Of a DNA stretch of 64,000 bases, positions 15,219-23,206 are shown one piece after another. Under the pieces are notes generated by a model. The model searched no databases. It had not been told where the DNA came from and saw only the letters and a program-made list of their open reading frames with translations. Each line of letters begins with the position of its first letter. Within the stretch, counting starts at the first letter, position 1. Origin of the DNA: Gemmatimonas sp. (GTDB lineage: Bacteria > Gemmatimonadota > Gemmatimonadetes > Gemmatimonadales > Gemmatimonadaceae); assembly GCA_011390885.1 (NCBI GenBank), contig JAABRO010000008.1, forward strand, positions 18,397 through 82,396, written 5' to 3'. Both the position numbers and the translations under genes were made by a program.

Positions 15219-18052
15219 CGCGACGAGAACTGGAGCTGCCGCGGCGGCGCCACCGCCGACGTCACGATCGGATCGCCGGGGCGCCCCACCTGCGTGCGCG
15301 CCCCACCGCCCGGCAGGCCGTTCGCGTAGCCGCTCACGGTGGTGCTGTTGAGCAGGTTGAACGCATCGACGCGGAGCTCGACCGCCTGCGAGCGCAGGTG
15401 CAGTTCGTACGACACGCTCGCGCTCGTGAACAGCGCGCTCGGCAGCCGTTCGCCGTTGCGCGGCACGCCGAAGAAGCGATCCTGGTTGCCCAGGAAGCCG
15501 TTGCCGAACGTGTCGCCCGAGCCGTCGAGGTCGCGGAAGAACGCCACGCGGTTGATCGGCTGTCCCGTCTGCCAGTCCACGATCCCCGACAGCGCCAGCC
15601 GCCGCACCCCGCGCCACGTGGCGCGCGCCGCCACGCGGTGGCGACGGTCGTTCACCGCATCCGCCCACTCGGCGTCGAAATCGTTGCCCTGCGTGGCGTT
15701 GAAGTTGATGTCCTCGGTGTTGTTGCGGGCCCGTGACCAGATCCAGTTCGCATCCACGAGCCAGTCGTCGCCAGCGATCCAGCGCGCGGTGGTGTAGAGC
15801 CCCGCGTAGGTGGAGCGCCCGCCGCTTTCCGTGGTGGTGCGCCGGCGGAAGCCACCGGTGACCGGCGTGACGGGACGAAACCGGTCGCCTTCGGTGACGG
15901 GCAGGCTGATGGTGTCCGTGGGCCCGATGCCGCGCGTGTTCGCATTCAGGTCCCACGAGCGCGGCAAGTTGCGCGTGTCCGTATACACGGCATCCACACC
16001 CACGGCGAGCCGCTCGCCGACCTGCTGCTGCCACCCCACGCTGAACTGTCGGCTCATGGGCTGCTCGAGGCCGAGCGCGAACAGCTCGCGCACCTCGCCC
16101 GGCGGCAGCTGCGCGCGGTCGAGCGTGGCCGTGCGCGGGCCAGCCAGGAATGCCGGGGCGTTCGCCCCGTCGAACGTGACGGTCTGGTTGCCATCGGGGC
16201 CGAACTGGATGGCGTCGGAGTACACCGTGTACGGCAGCTTGCCCGCATAGAGGCCGGCGCCGGCGCGCAGCACGGTGTTGCGACCAGCGAGCCAGTTCAC
16301 CGACGCGCGCGGCTGCCAGTTGTCGAGGTCGGCCGAACTGTTGCCGCGCGACGTGAGGTCGTCGTAGTCCCAGCGCAGGCCGAGCGTGAGCGTCAGTGAC
16401 GGCGACAGGCGCCACCGGTCTTCCACGAACAGTCCGAGCAGCGTCTGCGAGAGGTCCACCTGCTTCTGCGCCGCGTCCACCGTGTAGCTGAGCACGCGCA
16501 CGTTGCTCGGCACATCGGCGAAGGCGAAGCGGTTGCCACGGCTCGGAATGTTGCCCTCGTCGAGCACCACGTATGAGCCCGACGGGTTCGTCTGCGAGCC
16601 GGTGAGCCGGAACTGCGAACGCCACGCGTCGCCGCCAATACGCAGCCGGTGACGATCGCCGACGAGCGTTTCGAAGACGTTGCGCAGCTGCAGCTGCGTC
16701 TCGGCTTCGTCGAACACGAAGTTGCTCGATCCTACCACGCCCACGGAGACGGTGTCGATGCCCTGCACACGACGGATCGTGACCTGTGGAATGGCGAAGC
16801 TGCTCTGCGCCGGTGGGAAGTTCCAGCGGAAGGTGCCGAGCTGCGCGGCGAACTCGTTGCTGGCGCGTCCCTCGCGCAGCGCCGACCGGTGAATGAGCGC
16901 CGACACGGTGCCGATGCGCTGCGTCACGATGTCGGCTTCGGGCGCGACGATGCCGCTGCCGCGCCCTTCGCGGTCCACGCGGCTGCCGGCGAAGCGCAGC
17001 GTGGTGGTCTGCGTGGGGCTCCAGCCATGGTCGAGCCGGCCGAACGCCTTGATCGTGCCACGCACTTCTCGGCCGGTGAACGTGGCGTTGGCCGTGGACG
17101 CGATGCGGTCCTCGTTCTCGTTGGTGTACTCGAGCGCGCCGAACACGAACGTGCGGTCGGTGCGCAGCGGTCCGCCGCCGGCTGCGCCCACCTGCGTGCG
17201 GCGGAACCCTTCCTGCGCGCGACGGAAGTCGTCGGGGTCCTGGCCGGCGGGCACTACCGCGGTGCGCGCATCCACCGGCAACCCGGGCCGGTTGTACACG
17301 AACGCCTCCCCCTCCCACCGCGCGCCGCCGGCGCGCGTTTCCATGTTCACCACGCCGTTCGAACTGCGTCCGTACTCGGCGCCGTACGTGTTTGCCAGCA
17401 CCGAAAAGCGCTGCAGCGCCGACAGCGGCACCTCCACGCGTGCGCCGCCCAGGAATCCCTCGTTGTTCTCGAGGCCGTCGAGCGAATACTGCGTGTACAG
17501 CGCATTCGCGCCATTGATCGACAGGCGCGGCGCGTCACCGAAGAAACCGGTGGCGCTCGTCACGCCGGGAATGGTGTTGGCCAGCGCGATCGGGTCGCGC
17601 GCGTCAGTGGGAAGGCGCTCGAGTTCGCGGCGTTCCACCGTGCCGCCGGTCGCGGCGTCGGCGGTGTTGAGCAGCGGACGCGGACGCGGGGCGACCACGG
17701 TCACCACGCCGAGCGAGGCGAGCGGGCGCAGCACCATGGCCACGGTCCGGTCACCGTCCCGCGCGAGCACGCGCACGGAATCGGGAATGGCACCGTCGGC
17801 GCGCGCGATCACGTAGCCATCCGCGGCGCTGGTGAGCGTGAGGACGAAGCGCCCCGCGGCATCGCTTGCTGCCTGCGCGGACGGCGCCGTGGTGCCGTCC
17901 GCGCGGAAGGTGAGCTGCGCGTCCGCGATGGGCGCACCGCTGGTGGCGCGCACCACACCGGAAATGCGCGGCGACTGGGCGGACAGCGCGACGGGGAACG
18001 ACAGGCCGGCCAACAGCAGGGGGCCGGAGAGCAGGGCGGAACGAAGCGTCAT
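15206..18052 (-). CDS. TonB-dependent outer-membrane receptor with carboxypeptidase-regulatory-like domain
   Basis: 948 residues from the ATG at 18052, chosen because a good signal peptide follows at once (hydrophobic LLSGPLLLAGLSFPVAL ending in SAQ). Residues about 27-105 form a CarboxypepD_reg-like beta-sandwich (ISGVVRATSGAPIADAQLTF). A plug domain follows, with IALANTIPGVTS and LSINGANALYTQYSLDG, and then a 22-strand-type barrel that ends in Phe, as outer-membrane barrels do. The ligand is unknown. The 3' end overlaps the YnjB-like lipoprotein gene, and an ECF sigma/anti-sigma pair lies just upstream, so both transport partner and regulation are suggested by context. Confidence 0.9.
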   Translation of the reverse strand: MTLRSALLSGPLLLAGLSFPVALSAQSPRISGVVRATSGAPIADAQLTFRADGTTAPSAQAASDAAGRFVLTLTSAADGYVIARADGAIPDSVRVLARDGDRTVAMVLRPLASLGVVTVVAPRPRPLLNTADAATGGTVERRELERLPTDARDPIALANTIPGVTSATGFFGDAPRLSINGANALYTQYSLDGLENNEGFLGGARVEVPLSALQRFSVLANTYGAEYGRSSNGVVNMETRAGGARWEGEAFVYNRPGLPVDARTAVVPAGQDPDDFRRAQEGFRRTQVGAAGGGPLRTDRTFVFGALEYTNENEDRIASTANATFTGREVRGTIKAFGRLDHGWSPTQTTTLRFAGSRVDREGRGSGIVAPEADIVTQRIGTVSALIHRSALREGRASNEFAAQLGTFRWNFPPAQSSFAIPQVTIRRVQGIDTVSVGVVGSSNFVFDEAETQLQLRNVFETLVGDRHRLRIGGDAWRSQFRLTGSQTNPSGSYVVLDEGNIPSRGNRFAFADVPSNVRVLSYTVDAAQKQVDLSQTLLGLFVEDRWRLSPSLTLTLGLRWDYDDLTSRGNSSADLDNWQPRASVNWLAGRNTVLRAGAGLYAGKLPYTVYSDAIQFGPDGNQTVTFDGANAPAFLAGPRTATLDRAQLPPGEVRELFALGLEQPMSRQFSVGWQQQVGERLAVGVDAVYTDTRNLPRSWDLNANTRGIGPTDTISLPVTEGDRFRPVTPVTGGFRRRTTTESGGRSTYAGLYTTARWIAGDDWLVDANWIWSRARNNTEDINFNATQGNDFDAEWADAVNDRRHRVAARATWRGVRRLALSGIVDWQTGQPINRVAFFRDLDGSGDTFGNGFLGNQDRFFGVPRNGERLPSALFTSASVSYELHLRSQAVELRVDAFNLLNSTTVSGYANGLPGGGARTQVGRPGDPIVTSAVAPPRQLQFSSRWLF

Positions 18053-18151
18053 GAACTGGGTGAACGGGAGACGTGGGCGACGGGACGCGGACGGTGCGTG
18101 CATCCCGGTCGTGGTACGAACACGGTGCGGTGCGGGGATTGCCGACAGGAA

Positions 18152-18442
18152 TCAGGGTGCCTCGTAGCCCTCGAGCGCGAGGCGCGCGAGCACCCCATCC
18201 CGAACGGACGCCGTCGACTCCGGTGCCCTGCGCTGCTCGGCCACGGCCTTGAGCAGCAGCTCACCGAACTGCGCGTGCGGGAAGCAGTGGCTGCACTTGT
18301 CCATGTGTGCGCGCAGGGCCGCATCATCCGCCGCGGCGAGGTGCCCGTCGAGGAAGTCCCAGAGCATGCGCATGGCGGCGTTGCAGTCGAGCATCGCGGA
18401 CGTGCGTTCGGGCGTGTCCGGGCCCGTGTCGTCGATGTGCAT
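18152..18442 (-). CDS. Soluble zinc-binding anti-sigma factor (RsrA-like)
   Basis: 96 residues with no membrane segment. The zinc-associated anti-sigma signature is present: a Cys in MLDCNAAMR, and H-x3-C-x2-C in HMDKCSHC (about residues 46-53), followed by an amphipathic helix. This is the arrangement of RsrA and mycothiol-system anti-sigma factors, where disulfide formation releases the sigma factor. Its start overlaps the sigma factor stop by 1 bp. Redox sensing is inferred from the residues; it may instead respond to another signal. An internal start at the MLDC methionine is possible. Confidence 0.8.
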   Translation of the reverse strand: MHIDDTGPDTPERTSAMLDCNAAMRMLWDFLDGHLAAADDAALRAHMDKCSHCFPHAQFGELLLKAVAEQRRAPESTASVRDGVLARLALEGYEAP

Positions 18443-19023
18443 CAGGCGCTCCTCCCGTTGGGATCGCTCGGCAACAGCCCGGCATCACGCGCGTGCTCGA
18501 GCAGCGCCTCCTGCAGCAGCCGTCGTGCGCGGAACAGCCGCGATCGCACCGTCCCGACGGGAACGTCCAGCACCTCGGCGGCATCCAGGTACGAGAGCTG
18601 TTCGATGTCCACCAACTCCACCGCTTCGCGGAAAGCGTCGGGGAGCGCGTCGATCGCCGAGCGGATGGCGTCGCCCAGGTCGGTGTGCGAGAGGGCATGC
18701 AGCACGGCGTCGGGTGCGCCCAGCGGTCGCTCCGATTCCGACAGCGCCTGCAGTGTGTCATCCTCGACCGCCACCAGGCGCGCGTCGCGCGGTGCCTGCT
18801 TGCGCCAGGTGTTGCGGGCGATGGTGAACAGCCAGGCGCGCGCTTCGCTGCCGTGGTTGAACGTGTCCCAGTGCCGCCAGGCGCGCAGGAATGTTTCCTG
18901 CACGAGGTCTTCCGTGGCCGCGTCGTCGCGCGTGAGCGACCGGGCGAATCGGGTCACGTCCGGGAGCCAGCGCAGCGCGACGTCGTGGAACTGCCGCTGT
19001 CGCTCGTGATGGGCGTCGGACAC
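18442..19023 (-). CDS. ECF-family RNA polymerase sigma factor
   Basis: 193 residues with region 2 (VTRFARSLTRDDAATEDLVQETFLRAWRHW, about residues 23-52) and region 4 (about 125-180) with the helix-turn-helix YLDAAEVLDVPVGTVRSRLFRAR. It is SigR/RpoE-like in length and layout. The anti-sigma gene follows with a 1-bp overlap. It begins 45 bp after the TVP38 gene, so it could be the third gene of a redox-flavoured operon starting at the disulfide reductase. Target promoters cannot be named from this window. Confidence 0.9.
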   Translation of the reverse strand: MSDAHHERQRQFHDVALRWLPDVTRFARSLTRDDAATEDLVQETFLRAWRHWDTFNHGSEARAWLFTIARNTWRKQAPRDARLVAVEDDTLQALSESERPLGAPDAVLHALSHTDLGDAIRSAIDALPDAFREAVELVDIEQLSYLDAAEVLDVPVGTVRSRLFRARRLLQEALLEHARDAGLLPSDPNGRSA

Positions 19024-19068
19024 GTGATGCCGTGATGAAGTGAAGGCCTCGGTCGCGCGGCCATGGCG

Positions 19069-19794
19069 TCAGCTCCTGTCGGCCGAGGCCGCATCCGCGG
19101 AGCGTCCGCGCATGCGCTGGACGAGACCGGGGAGGAACGAGAGGCCGAGCAGCAGCACCGAGGCCACGATGAGGTTGGTGCGCGCGGACGCGGAGGCACC
19201 CGAGACACCGCCCACGAGGCTTCCCGCAAAATAGGTGTAGATCACGGTACCCGGCAGGATGCCGAGCGCGGTGGCGCTCACGTACGGCCGCAACGCGATG
19301 CCGGAGAGCGCTGCCGTGAGGCTGAGCGCGTTGAACGGGATCACGGGAATGAGGCGCAGTCGGAAGAGCGTGCGAAAGCCCGCATCGCCGGCGAAGAGGT
19401 CGAGGCGAGCCGCGTTCGCGCCGAGCAGCCCGCGCAGCGCGTCGCCGCCGAGGGCGCGGGCAAGCAGGTACGTGCCGGTCGCGCCGAGCGTGGCGCCGGT
19501 CCAGTTGAGCACCGATCCGAGTCCGGTGCCGAAGAGAATGCCGCCCGCCAGCGTGAAGGGTGTGGCCGGCAGCCCGAACGCAGCCACCACGATGTACGCG
19601 AGCACGAAGGACACGTGCACATACGGCAGCGCGCGCGCCCGCTCGATGGCGGCGAGCAGCGCGTCCGAGTCGCGCAGGTCGAAGAGCCCCGCGCGCCAGG
19701 CGCCGACGCCCACCAGCGCGAGCACCGCCACGAGGGCACCGAGCCGGATGAGGGAAGCGCGGCGTGAAGGGGGAGTCGCCGTCGTCTGGCTCAC
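19069..19794 (-). CDS. TVP38/TMEM64 (DedA-superfamily) membrane protein
   Basis: 241 residues from a GTG at 19794 that overlaps (GTGA) the stop of the reductase gene. It has about five or six membrane segments and the VTT/SNARE-associated signature: FGLPATPFTLAGGILFGTGLGS and the loop FRLRLIPVIPFNALSL with the conserved Arg-x-x-Pro, near residue 133. Superfamily members include lipid scramblases and flippases, but bacterial TVP38 proteins are little studied. The tight coupling to a MerA-like flavoprotein recurs in other bacteria, to my knowledge, so the two probably act together. Confidence 0.85.
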   Translation of the reverse strand: MSQTTATPPSRRASLIRLGALVAVLALVGVGAWRAGLFDLRDSDALLAAIERARALPYVHVSFVLAYIVVAAFGLPATPFTLAGGILFGTGLGSVLNWTGATLGATGTYLLARALGGDALRGLLGANAARLDLFAGDAGFRTLFRLRLIPVIPFNALSLTAALSGIALRPYVSATALGILPGTVIYTYFAGSLVGGVSGASASARTNLIVASVLLLGLSFLPGLVQRMRGRSADAASADRS

Positions 19795-21365
19795 CGCACC
19801 ACCTGGAAGAACCGCGCGAAGACGGCCTTCGCGGTGGGCGTGAGTCGTCCGCGGTTGAACTGGTCGGCCGCGCGTCCGAAGATCGCCGCGCGCGTAGGGT
19901 ACGGCCGGATCGTCTTCGCGAGCGTGCCAAGCCCGTCGCCGCGCCGCATCGCGGTCACGATCTCGCCGATCATGTCGCCCGCGTGCTCGCACACGAGTGT
20001 CGCGCCGAGCAGGCGATCGGAGCCGCGCGCCACGTGCACGCGGAAGAACCCCTCCGTGTCGCCCTCGAGGATGCCGCGATCGTTGTCGTGCATGGGGAGC
20101 GTGATCGTGTCGTACGCCGTGCCGGATGCGTCGAGCTCGGCGGGCGTGCGCCCCACGTGCGCGACCTCGGGCGAGGTGTACGTGGTCCACGGAATCACGA
20201 GCGACGAGGCCTTGCCGCCGCCGAGCCCGAAGAAGAGCGCGTTGGGCACGGCGAGTCGCGCCTGCGCGTCGGCCGCGTGTGTGAACTGGTACGCCGACGC
20301 CACGTCGCCAATGGCGTAGATGCGCGAGTTGCTCGTGCGGAAGCGGTCGTCCACCTGCACGCCACGCTTGTCGAACCGCACGCCGGCCGCCTCGAGCCCG
20401 AGTCCGTCCACGTTGGGCGTGCGTCCCGCGGCGACCAGCAGCGCGTCGGCCTCCACGCGCACGGTGTGGCCGTTCACGTCGGCGAGCAGCGTGGTGACGT
20501 CACCCGAGCGTGTCACCTGCGTGATGCGCGCGCCGTGGTGGAACGTCACGCCGTCGCGCACGAGCGCCGCGTCCACGAGCGCTGCCGCGTCGGCGTCGTC
20601 GCGCGGCATGGCGCGCGCATCGGCGTTGAACACGGTGACCGTGCTGCCGAAGCGCGCGAACGACTGCGCCAGCTCGAGGCCGATCGGTCCGGCGCCGATC
20701 ACGACCAGCCGCGCCGGCCGTTCGGTGAGGGAGAAGATCGTCTCGTTGGTATATGGTTGCGCCTCGGCCAGCCCGGGAATGGGCGGCAGCGCCGCGCGCG
20801 CACCGGTGGCGATCATGGCGCGACGGAAAGTGAGCACCTGCCCGCCCACCTCCACCCGATCGACGCCGGTGAAGCGCGCGTCACCGAAGAACACGTCCAC
20901 GCCCAGCGAGGCGAAGCGCGGTGCGCCATCGACCGGGGCGATGCCGGCGCGCAGCCGACGCAGTCGTTCCATCACCGCGCCGAAGTCGCCCTCGCCTGCG
21001 GCCTCCGGTCCGCCGAACTCGGCGCGTGCGCGGCGGGCATCTGCCCATGCGCGCGCCGCCCGCAGCACTGCCTTCGACGGCACGCACCCCACGTTCAGGC
21101 AGTCGCCGCCGAGCAGGTGCCGCTCGATGAGCGCCACCCGCGCGCCCAGTCCGGCGGCGATCGCCGCGCTCACGAGCCCGGCCGTGCCGCCACCGATCAC
21201 GACCAGGTGATAGCGGTCGGCGGGCACCGGGTTCACCCAGTCGGCCGGGTGCACGTGCGCGAGCAGCGCGCGATTGTGGACGTCGTCGGGGAGCAGCAGG
21301 GACACGAAGCGGGGGATCAGGATAGTCGCGGGCGGGGCGGTCGGCAGGCGCACACGCTCTCGCAT
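19791..21365 (-). CDS. MerA/Lpd-like FAD-dependent disulfide oxidoreductase
   Basis: Up to 524 residues. FAD-binding GxGxxG is HLVVIGGGTAGLVSAAIAAG (about 54-73), the redox-active pair is C-x4-C in GGDCLNVGCVPSKA, the NAD(P)H site is VVIGAGPIGLELAQSF, and a C-terminal dimerisation domain is present. No N-terminal heavy-metal domain or C-terminal Cys pair is seen, so mercury reduction is unlikely; it is a generic pyridine nucleotide-disulfide reductase. The N-terminus LLLPDDVHNRALLAHVHPADW is shared by the TVP38-associated subgroup. A TATCCT box (plus-strand 21319-21324) suggests the true start may be the GTG at 21305. Confidence 0.85.
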   Translation of the reverse strand: MRERVRLPTAPPATILIPRFVSLLLPDDVHNRALLAHVHPADWVNPVPADRYHLVVIGGGTAGLVSAAIAAGLGARVALIERHLLGGDCLNVGCVPSKAVLRAARAWADARRARAEFGGPEAAGEGDFGAVMERLRRLRAGIAPVDGAPRFASLGVDVFFGDARFTGVDRVEVGGQVLTFRRAMIATGARAALPPIPGLAEAQPYTNETIFSLTERPARLVVIGAGPIGLELAQSFARFGSTVTVFNADARAMPRDDADAAALVDAALVRDGVTFHHGARITQVTRSGDVTTLLADVNGHTVRVEADALLVAAGRTPNVDGLGLEAAGVRFDKRGVQVDDRFRTSNSRIYAIGDVASAYQFTHAADAQARLAVPNALFFGLGGGKASSLVIPWTTYTSPEVAHVGRTPAELDASGTAYDTITLPMHDNDRGILEGDTEGFFRVHVARGSDRLLGATLVCEHAGDMIGEIVTAMRRGDGLGTLAKTIRPYPTRAAIFGRAADQFNRGRLTPTAKAVFARFFQVVR

Positions 21366-21425
21366 GACGTCGACAAGTCCACGACCGCCGATCGGGTTCC
21401 CGGCGTCGTGATGGAGCGGGAGCGA

Positions 21426-22052
21426 TCAGCCCGGCAGGGCGCGCCAGCGCTGCACGTCGTCGGGGGTGTCGAGGTCCAGCGCGCCGTCGGCCAGCGGCAC
21501 GGCCGGCTCATCGCCACGGAGCAGCGCCTTGGCGCCGCGGTCGCCGCTGAGCTGCCGCAGCGCAGGCCAGTCGGCGCGCGGCCACACGGCAGGGATACCG
21601 TGCGCGCCGTCGTACGACGACACCACGCGCCCTCCGTACGACGCGTGAGCAGCGAGCATCGCCTCGAGGTGTGCGCGCGTCACCGCGGGCTGGTCGCAGG
21701 CCATGAGCAGGAGCGCGTCGACCTCGCTGGTGATCGGCGCGTCGGCGTTCGCGGCGAGCGCGGCGTCCACGCCCACGCGAATCGACGTGGCCATGCCGTG
21801 CGGCCAGTCGGGGTTGTGCACCAGGTGCGCGTTCGTCGTACCCAGCGACGCGCGCACGGCGTCCGACTCGGCGCCGAGCACCACGATCACCGGATCGCAG
21901 CCGGCGAGCGTCGCCTCGCGGATCAGCCGCGCGAGCAGCGGTGTGTCGTGCGCATCGCGCAGCAGCTGCTTGGGCGTGCCCAGGCGGCTCGATGCGCCTG
22001 CGGCAAGCAGCACGGCCGCGGTGCGCCGCGCGCCCGCTCTCGGTTCATCCAT
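21426..22052 (-). CDS. MobA/MocA-like nucleotidyltransferase
   Basis: 208 residues from the ATG at 22052. The nucleotidyltransferase signature LLAAGASSRLGTPKQLL (about residues 15-31), the ALLLMACDQPAVT motif with a metal-binding Asp, and GAHGIPAVWPR match the MocA family, which attaches CMP (or GMP) to molybdopterin. The gene overlaps the end of the XdhC gene by 8 bp, a frequent pairing for molybdenum hydroxylase maturation. No molybdenum hydroxylase structural genes occur in this window. Confidence 0.85.
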   Translation of the reverse strand: MDEPRAGARRTAAVLLAAGASSRLGTPKQLLRDAHDTPLLARLIREATLAGCDPVIVVLGAESDAVRASLGTTNAHLVHNPDWPHGMATSIRVGVDAALAANADAPITSEVDALLLMACDQPAVTRAHLEAMLAAHASYGGRVVSSYDGAHGIPAVWPRADWPALRQLSGDRGAKALLRGDEPAVPLADGALDLDTPDDVQRWRALPG

Positions 22053-23199
22053 GTGCCGCCTCGTCGATCGCGCACGCCGCCGCAGCGTCGGTGGACGCGA
22101 GCCTGGGCGTGTCGGTGCGCGTGTGCAGCGGCGTCTGCCGCAGCCGCAGCGACCCGCCCGCGCGGCCATTCAGGACCGCCTGCGCCTCGGCCACGGCCGC
22201 GAGCGCGATCTCGTCGGGCGACTCGCCGCCCAGGTCGAGGCCGATGGGGGCGTAGACGCGGTGCGCGTGGTCGGCGAAGGCACGTGCGTTCGGCCCGTCG
22301 AGCGTGCGCAGCAGCCGCGCGCCGCGCTGCCGCGAGCCGAGCAGTCCGATGTAGGGCGATTGCGTGCGGAGTGCCGCCTCGAGCCACGCCGCATCGTGCT
22401 CGAACCGGTGCGTGCACAGCGCGACCACCACCCGTGCATCGCCAGGCAGCGCGCCGTCGGCGAAGGCCGCGCCGGCCTCGTGCGGCGCGATCGTGCGCAT
22501 CGAGGCTCCAGGCGGCAGCGAAAGCGACGCCAGCGCCGCCTCGCGATGATCCACCACCGTGACCTGCCAGCCCGTGGCGTGCGCGATGCGCGCCATGGCC
22601 TCCGCGCCGCGCGTGGCACCGATCACGAGCAGGTGCACGGGCGGACGCACCGGCGTGCCGAACAGCCGCGGTGCACCGGAGCGCTCCGCGAGGTATGCGT
22701 GTCCCGTGTGCTGCACTGTGTCGAACACGAGCGCTGCGGTCGTCGCGTCGGGCGCCTCGCGCAGGAACGTGAGTCGTCCGGGCGTGTCGCCGTCCACCTG
22801 CAGCAGCAGCACGCCGGAGCGCCGCGCGACCGCCGCCTCGATCGCCTGGTCCAGCGGCGACAGGTCGGTGAGCGGCGCGAGCAGCACGTGCGCCACGCCG
22901 TCGCACCCGGCGCCGAAGCCCCAGATGGTTTCGAGGTCCTCGCGCAGGTCGTAGCGGAGCAGCGTGCCCGTGTCGCCGAGTTCGGCCACGCGCGCCGCGA
23001 CATCGGCCTCGAGGCAGCCGCCGCTGATCGCGCCGGCAAGGACGCGTCCCTCCGCGTCGCACAGCATGCGCGCGCCGGGCTGCCGGTAGGACGACCCGTC
23101 CACCGCCACGAGCGTGGCGAGCGCGCGCGGCACGCCGGGATCATCCCGACGTGCCGCGCGCGCGGCGTCCAGCAGGGTGCGGAGTTCGGCGAAGGTCAT
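22045..23199 (-). CDS. XdhC/CoxI family molybdenum hydroxylase maturation protein
   Basis: 384 residues. The N-terminal XdhC_CoxI domain has DGSSYRQPGARMLC and ISGGCLEADVA (about 33-68). A C-terminal Rossmann domain follows with LLVIGATRGAEAMARIA (about 192-208). XdhC proteins bind and sulfurate the molybdenum cofactor and insert it into xanthine-dehydrogenase-type enzymes. The MocA-like gene overlaps its 3' end. The client enzyme is not encoded nearby. It starts 7 bp after the S9 peptidase gene, perhaps only by compact packing. Confidence 0.88.
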   Translation of the reverse strand: MTFAELRTLLDAARAARRDDPGVPRALATLVAVDGSSYRQPGARMLCDAEGRVLAGAISGGCLEADVAARVAELGDTGTLLRYDLREDLETIWGFGAGCDGVAHVLLAPLTDLSPLDQAIEAAVARRSGVLLLQVDGDTPGRLTFLREAPDATTAALVFDTVQHTGHAYLAERSGAPRLFGTPVRPPVHLLVIGATRGAEAMARIAHATGWQVTVVDHREAALASLSLPPGASMRTIAPHEAGAAFADGALPGDARVVVALCTHRFEHDAAWLEAALRTQSPYIGLLGSRQRGARLLRTLDGPNARAFADHAHRVYAPIGLDLGGESPDEIALAAVAEAQAVLNGRAGGSLRLRQTPLHTRTDTPRLASTDAAAACAIDEAAHG

Positions 23200-23206
23200 G
23201 CGTGGG

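Noticed and set aside
19791-21365. Mercury resistance (merA)
   Set aside because: There is no C-terminal Cys pair, no N-terminal metal-binding domain and no merR/T/P genes; TVP38 linkage indicates a different role.
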